From NCBI GenBank assembly GCA_948474755.1, contig CAOLHI010000738.1, positions 62,001 to 126,000 of the forward strand: a DNA stretch of 64,000 nt, in the 5' to 3' direction. The DNA comes from Ctenosaura bakeri. Its lineage: Eukaryota > Chordata > Lepidosauria > Squamata > Iguanidae. A program made the position numbers and the translations under genes. Shown here in pieces: positions 15,301-27,300 of the stretch. Numbering within the stretch: position 1 is the stretch's first letter; each line of letters begins with the position of its first letter. The notes below the pieces were generated by a model. That model had not been told where the DNA came from and ran no database searches. It was given only the letters and a program-made list of their open reading frames with translations.

Positions 15301-18300
15301 ATTTCTGTTTCCGTTTCAAGGCTACTACAGAGCAAGGCTGTTATACTGAAAGCAGGTCAGTGAGGCGGCGGGAAGGGAGAGGAGCCTGTTGTTAGGCAAA
15401 GGGAGGAGAAACTATGCCTATGTAAGCACCAAAGAGATATTCTTAGCTAAACAAACAGTTTCGTTTTCTCTCTGCATATCACTGTAGCCAGATCAACTAT
15501 AGGGACAGAGTGATATGACCAACTAGGATTCAGTAACGATTCCAAGTTCAGATGTAACAACCCACCATTAACACAAGCTGAGGTTCATATGGCAATATCA
15601 AACTGGTCTCAGACATATAAACATTTTAATGTGCAGATAAATAACCCATGGTTTGGCACATCCAAACTCAGAGAATGAAATGGTGAATAGTAATCCTTCA
15701 ACTTTGTACATCTGTTACTGTAACTTGCCATTTAAAAAAAAAAAGTTAAATAATTGTTAAATACTTTTTCTTACCTTACAGAAATAAAGTCAGTCATTGG
15801 TTAATACAATGTAAATACAATGTAAAATCTAAATAATAATAGAATAATAACAGAATTGGGACTAGAGTAAAGAAGGATGTTCAAAACAAACCTGCTGGGA
15901 TATATGAGGATGCTCTGGTTGTATAAGTTTGTGAAAGAGAAGTCGAGCAGCATTCATATCAACACCTGAGAATCTGGCACTAGTTCTGTAGTGATCATCA
16001 TTGCTATGGGGGAAAAAAGCAAATTTTGTTTTCCATAATTCTTTTCTCTATACATCTAATTGTAATTATTTTTAATTTTTTTTATTCAATTACGTAGCCT
16101 GGGATTTTAAAATATGACATATTAGCCACTGACCTGATAGCTAAAAAACTTCCATTTAGACAGCCAGCTGAGGAAAATGTTCCATCTATTTCACTATTAC
16201 AAGAAAAAATTTAAAGACAATTTAATACAGTGTTTTAGCTTTTTTTTTAAATTATTGCTGGTAACTTCAAATGCTCTTGGCTAATGAGAGTTGTTCTATT
16301 ATAACTAGGTGAAACAGGACCAACAAACCAATGTATTTCAGCTTATTATGTTTACCCATTTGATTAAAATATAATACACGTGATTAGCGCAAAAACCAGC
16401 AGCTGCAGAAGACACTGCCTAAAGCAGTAGTTATGAGACTAAAAAGTTCTTTGAACTTTACCCACGTAATATGTATGATTATTAAACCAAATCACACAAA
16501 ACCTTCTGCCAGCAGAATGTGCATGAAAGCTATGAGCTGCCTCAACAGTATGCCACACCACTAATGCAAATATTAGAAAAATCAAGCATCATCCTATACC
16601 TAACCAGCTATTTAACCAGTAGTAGAAGCCCACCTTATCAGTTCTGTAGGCAATGGAAGAAACTATACATCCAAAAACTAGAGATGGCCTTAAAATGACT
16701 ACTCTTGGGTATGTTCAGAATAGATAAACAACATTAGACTTTAATATTCTGCCCACTGCTGACATGTGAAGTCCAAGAACAGTCAATATTTCATCTCGGG
16801 AGGAATCCATCTAGTCCTGAATGCATTGTGTATTTCTTTATAAGCAAGCATGAATGCTACACGTTGCTCAACAGCCTATTGACTGCATATTTCCAGAAAT
16901 AATGAGAAATTCTGCAGCAAGGAAATACTATGATATTTTTAGCCAACAATAATATGGTTTAACTGTGAATATAATCTCTCACCACTAGCTACGGTAGATA
17001 AGGCTGATGGGAGTTAAAGGCCAAAAATACTAGAGAGCCAGAGATGCAGATCCCTGCACTGAACAGATATAGTGTTGTATAAAAGAACAAAATAAAACAT
17101 TAATATAACGGATCCACCCTTACACTTGCTGCATACATGTATAGTACAGAAGAAAAATTCGTAGTTATAGATTTCATATCTTTCCTATGCGATCCTACTG
17201 TAAAAAAAGTACTGGCAGAATGACCTTCTGTCATCTCAGAAATCTTCCAATAGAATGATCTCCTAACAGAACTGTTAACTATGTTAACTGCTAACTATGA
17301 CCTGCTGGCAGAAGAGGCACAGAAGAGTGAGGATAGAGCTAAGTAATGCCAGACTGAAACCATGTTCAGTTCAGGAAAATCACCCCAATGCTGACAGAAT
17401 GTTAGCCCATGCAACAGACAGTAATATCATCTCTAGGCTGGTAGGGGTTTGGAACCAGTATGATTTCAATTAGCCTAGTTGCCAAGTTGCCTTTGGCTAT
17501 TTTTGGCTAATTGGGATTACACAGACAGCAATCAGAGTATTTTTCAAATGTAACATGTCTTCTGTAATTAAGTGGAAAATATACTAATGTATTAGAGTTA
17601 GATTTTCTGCTTAGCTGTATTAAAAATTGTTGAATATATATTTAAGTCTTAGTTCCATGTGCATGCCACATTGTAAAAAAGTTTTGTATGATCCTCTATA
17701 GCTAAGGAAGTTGTAAACACACTACCATTTTGATGAATGTTGCTTACTCGTCCAATCTAGTCTGCCAAAAGAAACATATTTAACTGGGCTTGGGTAAAGG
17801 AAAGCTTTAGCTTTCTGTGTTACGTGGTCAAATACTGAAGGTCCTCAACAGAACCACCATGATGCTGGAAACATAAGAACAGGTTGCTTACCTGTAACTG
17901 TGGTTCTTCGAGTGGTCATCTGTGCCCTCACACACTAGGAGCTTTTGCGCGTGCGCGGTAGTGTTGGGAAGATTCTAGAGCTTAGTAGCTTGGCAGGAAC
18001 CCCTCCACCATGCCGGTACTGCGCATGCTCAGCCCGCCGAGCAACAGTCGCTCCTCTGTTCTGTAGTCCGCCGATAAGGGACCTGAAAAAGAGGGGACGG
18101 TTGGGCGGGCATGTGTGAGGGCACAGATGACCACTCAAAGAACCACAGTTACAGGTAAGCAACCTGTTCTTCTTCTCGTGGTTTCTGTGCCTCACACACT
18201 AGGAGACTGTGTAGCTTACCGGTTGGACAGTGGGTCAGGTCCTATAGAACAGAAGCCAGCACAGCACGTCCAAAACGGGCATCTCGACGGGACCAGCAGT

Positions 18301-21300
18301 CAAGCCTGTAGTGGCGAACGAAGGTCGATGGCTGGGACCAGGTCGCCACATGGCAGAGTTCCTGCAGGTCGACTCCTCACAGGAGGGCCACAGATGTTTC
18401 CACGGCTCTTGCTGAATGAGCCCGGAGCAAGTCTGGCAGAGGCTTCTTGGCAAGCTCGTACGCCAGCTGGATAGTCTGGGCCTCCCATTTTGAGAAACGT
18501 TGGGTGGAGACCTTGTGGCCTCTTTGACGCCTGCCATAGCACACAAAGAGGTGCGGAGTCTGTCGAAAAGAGGCAGTCCTGTCCTTGTAGAAAGCCAAGG
18601 CCCGACAAACATCCAAGGAATGAAGGGATCATTCCAAAGGCGTAGTCGGGTCTGGGTGGAAGGTTGGTAAGATGATGTCCTGACTGAGATGGAAGTTAGA
18701 CACCACCTTTGGTAAGAATGAGATGTTTGGTCGAAGGACCACTTTGTCCCTGTGGAACACGAGGTAAGGCTCGTTAGACCGTAGGGCTGTCAGCTTTCCT
18801 GCCCGCCTGGCAGAGGTGGCAGCCACCAAGAAGGCAGTTTTCATGGTGAGCAGCCTGTCATCTGCTATCGCCATGGGCTTGAAGGGCGGTCTCATCAGCT
18901 GTGATAGCACCAAGGAAAGTGACCACGGTGGTAGCGGTGGCGATACCGGTGGGTAGAGGTTCTGCAGGCCCTTCATAAACTGCTTCACGGTACCGTCGCG
19001 GAAGAGAGCTGCCGATGGATATCATGGAGGTTGGTATGCCACGATAGCGGTGAGGTAGACCTTGAGGGAAGGGAAGGCCAGACCCTGCTGTCAAAGGTGT
19101 AAAAGGAAATGGAGCACGGTAGGCAGGTTGACAGGTGATACCGGCTCCCGTCGTGTCTCTGCAAAGGCCACGAGTCGTTGCCATTTGTAGTGATAGTTCT
19201 GGCGTGTCGACTCCTTCCTGGCTGCAGTCAAGACGTTACCGATGATGGGATCGTCTAAGGCGATATCAGCCAGGCATGGAGGGCCAGGAGCTGGAGGTCT
19301 GGGTGGAGCACGAGACTGTTGGAGTGTGACAGGAGATCTGGTGTTGTCAGGAGCCTGAGCAGACGACCGCGAATGGCCTACAGCAGGGGCCCGAACCAAA
19401 GCTGCCTCGGCCAGTATGGGGCTATGAGGATGATGTTGGCTCGGTCCGCGAGGACCTTCGATAACACTCTGCCCAGGAGGGGAAACGGAGGGAACGCGTA
19501 GAGAAATCCCTCGCTCCACCCGAACTGGAAGGCATCGCCGATGGAATGGCGATCCTGGCCGGCCCTCAAGCAGTACCGACGGCACTTTGCGTTGAGGCTG
19601 GTGGCAAAGAGGTCGATCATCGGTTCACCCCACCGGTCTCGTATCATCTGGTAGGCCTCGCTGAAGAGGGACCACTCGTGGTGGGAAGAGGTGTCCCTGC
19701 TGAGTGCATCCGCTGTGGTGTTTTCCTGCCCGGCCAGGTACACCGCTACTGGATGGATCCGGAGAGAGACGCACCAGTCCCAGAGATCGAGGGCTATGTT
19801 GAGAAGGTTGGCTGAATGAGTCCCTCCTTGCCTGTTGATATAGCATACTGCCATTGTGTTGTCTGTTAAGATCAACACCATCCGGCCCGTCACCAGATGG
19901 CAGAATGCCCTGAGAGCCTTCCAAATAGCGAGCAGCTCGAGGGCATTGATATGGAGGATGGTCTCGTCGTCGATCCACCGGCCCCGGACTCTGAGATCAC
20001 CACAGTGAGCTCCCCATCCGAAGAGGGAGGCGTCTGTTGTCACTGTGATTTGTGGAGTCGGCTCCCAGAAGGCCATGCCTGACAGGAGATGGTCATAAGA
20101 CTGCCAACATAGCAGGGAGCGCCACACCTGCAGAGGTAGTCGAAGCAGACGTCTCTGGTCATCCAGGAGCGGATCAAAAATTTGGACGAACCAGTGCTGA
20201 AGAGGCCGTGCGCTGAGCCTGGAGAGGTAGGTCATGGCGATAGTGGAGACCATGTACCCAAGGAGCTGTTGGATTCTCCTCGCTTTTACCGTCAAGACAC
20301 TGAAGACAGTAGACGCAGCCCGACAAAGCATCCGCGCACGGTCCATTGGTAAGTAGGCCTTCGCCGCTACCGAGTCTAGGGTTGCACTGATGAAGTCTAG
20401 CTCCCTCGTGGGCTCGAGGTGGGACTTCTTCGGGTTGACCCGGAGACCAAGGCGGGTTAGAAGGGTGAATGTCCAGTGGATGTCTTTGTAGAGTTTTTGT
20501 CTGCAGGACACCACCAACAGCCAGTCGTCTAGGTAGGGATAGATGGAGACGCCCTTCGTCCGCAGGTATGATACCACTGGTGCCATGCATTTGGTGAAGA
20601 CCCTGGGTGCGGTAGAGAGTCCGAACGGTAGCACCCTGTACTGGTAACAGGTGCCGTCAACCGCTAACCAAAGGTATCGTCTGTGCTGCGGGCGAATGGC
20701 AATGTGGAAACAAGCATCCCGAAGATCAATGGAGGCGAACCAGTCCCCTCGTCGAAGGAAGGGCAGGATCGAGGATAGATTGACTATGTTGAACCTCGTG
20801 GGGCGGATGCAGTTGTTTACCCCTCTGAGGTCTAGGATAGGCTGCAGGGTTCCGTCTGACTTCGGTACCGTGAAGTACCGAGAGAAGAAGCTGGTGGTTC
20901 TGGCTGAAGACGGAAGCTACTCGATCACTCCTTTGTGAAGTAGAGACCGGATCTCTTCCAGCAGAGCCGAGAGAACCCAAGAGTCCGTAGTGACGTGATG
21001 CCACTCGGCGAGGCGTCTGGCCAGGTTCAGTTGATCTTTGAAGGCTGCTGGCAGGCTGAAGGTTGGCTGAGGTGGTGACCTGCGAAGGCGGTCAAAACTG
21101 AGACTTCGCCCCAGACGAAGACTTTTCGAAGAAGAAGACTGGCATCTCCGGAAAGGTCTTCGTGCCGAGGAGGTGGTCGACAGCTGGGATTGAGCGGATC
21201 GAGGAGACCACGATTGGAAGGTGGAGGACGAGGGCCTGCGCCACAATGGTCGGGAGCTGAAGACACGACGAGGCTGAGATGGCTGGTGTATTCCCATCTT

Positions 21301-24300
21301 CTTGGTGGTCAGGTGCACCTTTACAAGATGATCCATGGCCTCGTCGGTCGTTGCATGAAACAGTCCCCGGCCGTCGAAGGGGAGGTCCTCGATCCTCCTC
21401 CCGCTGTCCTCCTGCAACCCCGATGATCTCAGCCATGCGTACCGTCGAAGGGCACGGAGCCGACCATTACGCTTGAGGCAACCTCCACAGTGTGCCTCGA
21501 CAAGATAATCTGCTGATTAGCAAGCGCCACCGCCTCGTTGAAGAACCCCGTGGCACTTGCACGGCTCTCTTCCGGTAGGTTAGCCAGGAGTGGGCAGAAG
21601 CAGTCAAGCAGATTTTGGAGGTAGGCAGCTAGACAAGCCTGAGTATTCGACACCCTGGCGATCAGGGAGGAAGCAGTGTAAAACCTCCTCCCGAAGGTGT
21701 CTAGTCTGCGGCCCTCACGATCCGGCAGGGTGGTGTGTGCCCTGTTACCGCCTTTGGTCTGGGCAGACTCGACAACAATCTAGTTCGGCACCGGGTGGCT
21801 GAAAAGGAATTCTGCATCCTCCTTCTGCGTACGGTATAGGTGCTCAAGCCGGTGTGGATTGGCTAGCGGATGCCGACTTGGCCCACAGATGTTTCAAGGC
21901 CTCCATGAGGGCCAGCAGGAATGGCAATGGTGCGGTGGATGGTGGACGTGTATCCACGTATTGGAAAACCGGGTCCTGCACCGTTGGAGCCGGGTCCATC
22001 ACCTGTAGGCTGAGTGCCGTAGCCATGTGAAGGAGGATGGCGGAGAATTGTTTTACATCCTCTGGTGCCGACTTGGGTCCCGGATCTCCGAAGCCCAAAG
22101 GAGGGGACTCATGCGATGTCAGTGTGGAGTCATCGGAATCAGATTCCGTCTCATATGACTAGGAGGAATGAGATGGAGATCTTTCAGGAGACCTCTCCCT
22201 TGATGGTTTACAGGGAGGTAAGGCCAACGTTATCACTGGTGCCACAGACGTTACCGTTGACGGTAGCGTGGTCAGAGCCGCAGGCTGAGATGTTGCTGTA
22301 GCTGTGATCGGCACCACCGCAGGCCGTGCTCTTTGAATCACCTGCATGACCATTGTGGCCAGTACCGTCACCTGTGTGTGGGTGGATTCTGACACCGGGC
22401 GAGTTGCAGTCGAAGCAACCCTTCGGGGAGGCGACACCGCCCTATTGCGGGGTGTGGGCTCCCTGGACCTCTGGTGGCGAGGAGAGGGTGATCGACTTGG
22501 TGACCTCCAATATCGGGAGTGGTAGCCTTTCCTTGAGGGCGAGAGGGATCTCTGGTAAGGTGACCAGTGCTTCGGGTCATGGTGGTACCCGTCCCTATAA
22601 GATGGAGAGTAGGACATGTACGATCCCGGGTACTCGTGCCATAGATGTTCTCGACCATATCTTCCGATATAGGAAGTGGAGGTATACCGTGAGTCAGTAG
22701 AAGGGCAAGAGTGGGCCCTCTCGGAATACATCTCACGGTGGCGCGGTGATGGAGGCCATACTCTACACTTGGGAGAGCAGGACTTGCTCCTATCAGACGC
22801 CATCCGGCGACTGGGCGAGGGCCGATGTCAAGAGATTGACTCCTCCTGGCGGTCCACTGTCCTCCGGTGACTCAGCTGGGGTACTGCAGTTGTTAGAACA
22901 GGCGGTTCTGAGGGCAAGACCTCCACGGTCTGCTCCTCGTCCGACACCTCAAGGACCTCTTGTTGGTCCGACTGCTCGCCTGGATCCCCAGTGAGCTGAG
23001 TTGGTGGAGGTGTGGGGAGGCGGGCCACCTTAGAAGGGGAGCGCCTCTTCTCCTTCCTTCTCTTCTTTTTCTCCTTCTTCTTTCCAATGTCCTGGGCATT
23101 AGGACGTTTCTGCTGCGCAGCGGTTAGACGCCTGGATGACTTAGCAGCCTGTGAGCCCGCAGGTGCCTACTGAGTAGTCTTAGCGGCCGCTGACAATTTC
23201 GGAATCCTCGGTAACGAGGAGATGGATGGTCTCGCTGGTGGTACCGAGCCCGGTACCGAAGCAGTAGACGGTGCGGCAGTCGCCAACACCGTAGCTGAAG
23301 TGGTTGTTGGTCGTCCCGACGCCGATGTCTCGGACATGGTGATGCAAGCCTCAGGCTGCTCTCTGGCACGCAGGAACTCCTCCCAACAGTGGGATTTTAG
23401 CCTTGAAGCACGGTTTCGGAGAGTTTGAGATGTGAACTCTCGATAAACAGAGCAAGCCTGTGTGTTGTGGGTTTCCCCCAAACAAAATAGGCATTTGCGG
23501 TGTGCGTCGGATAGGGTAACTTACCGACCACAAGATATACAGTTTTTGAAGAGGGCTGACATAGACAGGGTCCAAGATGGAGGTAAAGAAACTCGGAAGA
23601 AGGAGAAAAAGTCAAAGGGTCTTGAAGAGAAGCGAAGAAAGGGGGTACAAGGGGGGGGGTCCAAAATACCAGAGTCAAGTCCGTTATCCAAATCCGTTGT
23701 CAAAGTCCGAAAAACTGTTAGTCAAGCCAAAAGAAGTCCAAAGATATGTCGAAGAAAAGCCACTAAGCAAAAAACCTTCTGTTCGCTACGGTGGACGAGA
23801 AAGAACTGAGGAGTGACCGTTGCTCGGCGGGCTGAGCACGTACAGTACTGGCATGGGAGAGGAGTTCCTGCCAAGCTACTAAGCTCTAGAATCTTCCGAA
23901 CGCTACCGCGCATGCGCGAAAGCTCCTAGTGTATGAGGCACAGAGACCACGAAGAAGAAGTAGATTTATTTTGGAATGAGACATCTTTCAAAACCACGGT
24001 CATATTCCGATCACATCACAGCCCAAGTTACAAGGAAAAAGAACAGGAAATCCCAAACTCAGGACCACAATAAGGTGCCTATGTTGCCCAGGATCATCTC
24101 CTATTTCCTCACATATCTCCATATGAAGAAGCCTTTGGAAACTATGTTTTTGCCAGAAAAACAATGTCAGTATAAACAATTGCTTTTTAGTCAAAGACAG
24201 GTTGAATAACTAAAAATCAAATAATAGTAGCAAAATAAAATGATCTAAGCATCAACAGCATACTGCATGTAAATTTATTTTGCATCTTTTTTTAAAGAGT

Positions 24301-27300
24301 CTATATTGTCTGTACTCCATAAAGTAGCAGTTGCACTATCTTGCATTTATGCATTTCTGGAGCATGCATAGCTTCCACATTTGCACTACATGAGATGCTA
24401 CAAATTAGAGCAGTTCATCCAAATGCAGAATTTCATTCACATTCAGGAGGAAAATATTAACCATACAACTAAAGTGACTATCAGATCTACCAAAAAGGAA
24501 ATCATCATTCAAATTCTTACTTTGCTATCTCACCAGGGAGCCTCCCTGCTCCTGAAGATGAGCAGTTCAGCAATCTCTGAATGAAGGCTTCATTCACAGT
24601 CCAGATTTGTTTTGAAGCATGAGGGTATCTGAAGTCATCTGCTGGTACCAAATCCTACATTTAAGAGGAAAAAAGGCCGTATTTAATGTTGCTACACTTC
24701 GATATTTTTGTATATCACTCCACTCCTACTCTCCAAGTCATTCAACATCTTGTCTTATCACTACCTTTTGTTTGCTATGCATGCAATGTAGAAAGTTTCT
24801 ATAGTACTGTATTTGCCAGCATATAAGATGCACCAGCATATAAGATGCACCCCATTTATACACCGGCAAGTACTATTTGCGGGCATATAAGATGCACCGG
24901 AGTATAAGACGCACTCGACTTTCAAACAGTATTTTTCAGGAAAAAAAGTGAGTATTTGATAAAGTTTGATAAAGTTTAGATAAAATCTTTTAAAAATATT
25001 TATACTGAATTAGAGGTTAACTGGAGCTCAGAATACATAATATTCTGAATAATATATCTAGCCCCAGTAATACTTCTTTGAATGCAACTAATTGCTCTGC
25101 AGATTCATCCATTAAGTTCAACTGGATAAACATCAGTAACACATGTTTCTCCCTAGTAAGATTAAGCCATGCTATTATGGGGAATCAGGAAATACTCTAA
25201 GTAACAAGCCGACAACTCCATTACAGGTGTGCAGGCCTGGTCTGCTGTCTAAAAAGCACTTTTTATACATCCATTTTATAGCTTTCATAAGCTATAGCTT
25301 TGCAGCTAGCAAAAACCAATTACATCTATACACTAATCTCAAAACCTTCTTAATTAATAGGAAAGATATAATTAACTAGATACTGGATACTTCATATAAA
25401 TGTATTATATTTTACTTTCCAGTGTAATATAAATATGTAGTTCATAGAAATTAAAACATTAAAATGTTCCAAATGCTAACTGTGAGCTTTCCCTTTATCT
25501 GTTAACAAAACCCAACCTTTCCATAAAACCAATACCACATTCTAATGCAGCCCACTAAGATTTTTAGAAATCTTATTAGTGCATAAGGTAAAATAGTATT
25601 AAGCTGTACCACTTGTGCATTTTTTTTAAAAATAGTAAATATTATAAAGCGCACTAAAGCAAAAGGAAGCAAATACTAGCATTAAGTCAAAGTTGCTAAG
25701 ACCAAGTTGAGCTCTAGAAACCACACTGGGTGAATACAGTTTAGAGATTTTAAAAATCAGATAAAATACCTGTGGAGTAACATAATGTGAAAAGCTTTGG
25801 TCTCCACCAGAGAAAATCCTCTTTACACAATAATATTCTTCTCCATCTAAAATTAAAACAAGATGATATTAATATCGAGAGGATAATTTGAATGGAATAT
25901 AATACTCGAAATGTTCCCTTGTTTAGGTATTAATCTCACACATTTGAGAATTTCACTTTTGCAAAAATAAAGCCAACTAAATCTGCTACGAGAAAATCTG
26001 AGTAACATGTTTAACATGCACAGCAAACTTCTTCTAGAATTAGGTTCACAAATATCATTTGACAACTCTCACTGAGCACTTCAAGCCAAAAATTTGTTTC
26101 TCCTTGTGTAGCAAATACTTTCAAAACAGAATAGTTTATTACTGTCAAGGTGAACACAAAGATCTAGTGAGGTACAGCTATGCTAAAAACAAAACCATCC
26201 TCTAACCCATTATCAGCATCTTTAAGAAATGCTCATAACCACAACTCCTGCTGCCAATAATATATAACTGAACTACGCATACATTTACCTGAAGCCAGGG
26301 GGATCTGGCCATTATAAGGAAGCCAATTTCCCTTCACTGGGAAAGGACTTTTCCTATTACTGGTAGATCCCATGCCTAACTGTCCATTACCTCCAAGGCC
26401 AAAAGAATAAATTCTTCCAGTTGAAGGAACAAATGCAGATGTGTGCTGCCTAGATCAAAGATAAATGAAATCCAAAGATTAAGAAACAGAATTCTACAGT
26501 ATCTTGCAAACAGCTATTCAAAATAAAAATAAGTGATACAGTTCATTTGTCACAAAACTTGTATGGTCCCAGAGATTACTGTTTCCAAGGCAATGAAACA
26601 GAAGTTGTTATAGGTAGGGTGCTATAGCAAAAGGTAATATTTTCACCATCTAATCAATTAGATCTGAACAACATCAATGGATGTTTAGAATACAAAAGTT
26701 TCCAAAGTGAGTAAATGACATTTCTGTCTTCATTCCTAGTCATGATACAGAGAGAAACAAGGAGAAAGACTGCAGACAGCTCCGAAGTTCCATTGTGACA
26801 GAACCATCAACACAAATTATATGACCCCTGAAACGCATGGAGCTTGCAATCTGGTAGAACAGAAGTGTATTGTATCAGTAGAAATGCCATGGTGTCAATG
26901 CAACTAAGTCACTGCCTGAGGCCTTTGAACTATTGTTTTGACAAGGGGGCCAGTGGGAGCCACATTCACTATGATTTTTTTTTTTTTTTTGCCCTTTCTG
27001 GAATGTTTCAGGCCCAAGAGGTATCTTTTTTGAACAGGAGTGGCTCAGACATCAACTTCTAGGTCACTTCCTGTTGGAAGAAAGGCCTCTCTCCTGGTCT
27101 AAAATGGTGGGGACTCAAACTGCTCCCCATGCCCACTTTCCCCACTTTCTTTAATTAAACATTCTAAATGTAAGGAAATAGAGAGGCAAGCAACTGTAAT
27201 TCAAGTTACATTAAAAATTACAATTGTAATCATACAAATATTTCAAAATAACCAACAGCTTCAAAACTGCTAATATCATGTAAGTGATTTTTCTAAAATC

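Larger units (their letters stand above)
13046..15891 (-). other. HERC4 introns 13 and 12
   Basis: Intron 13 (13,046-14,130) has the Sauria-type SINE. Intron 12 (14,321-15,891) has the GC-rich MITE candidate (14,568-15,058) and, at 15,066-15,180, a stretch with AACTATGGTTTG-like words seen in unclassified squamate repeats. Confidence 0.7.
17876..23960 (-). mobile_element. Full-length but decayed DIRS-type tyrosine recombinase retrotransposon
   Basis: DIRS elements replicate by reverse transcription, integrate as circles with a tyrosine recombinase, and have inverted terminal repeats plus an internal complementary region instead of LTRs. All parts are present in minus-strand order: 5' ITR (23,805-23,960), gag-like frame, RT/RNase H frame, recombinase frame, internal complementary region (18,114-18,206) and 3' ITR (17,876-18,062). 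The element is GC-rich against the AT-rich HERC4 intron that it occupies, in the same orientation as the gene. No target duplication is expected for this class and none is seen. Every frame has stops or a shift, so it cannot move autonomously. Confidence 0.93.

Noticed and set aside
19625..20590. Additional minus-strand frames of 117 and 138 codons under the RT
   Set aside because: They overlap the clear RT/RNase H frame in other phases and carry no motifs of their own.
22353..22736. Open frames of 115-122 codons on both strands within the DIRS gag region
   Set aside because: They are shadows of the Arg/Ser/Pro-rich gag frame; codon composition follows the gag frame.
17876..23960. An endogenous retrovirus or Gypsy-type LTR element
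   Set aside because: There are inverted rather than direct terminal repeats, no aspartic protease or DDE integrase, and a tyrosine recombinase instead, which is the DIRS layout.
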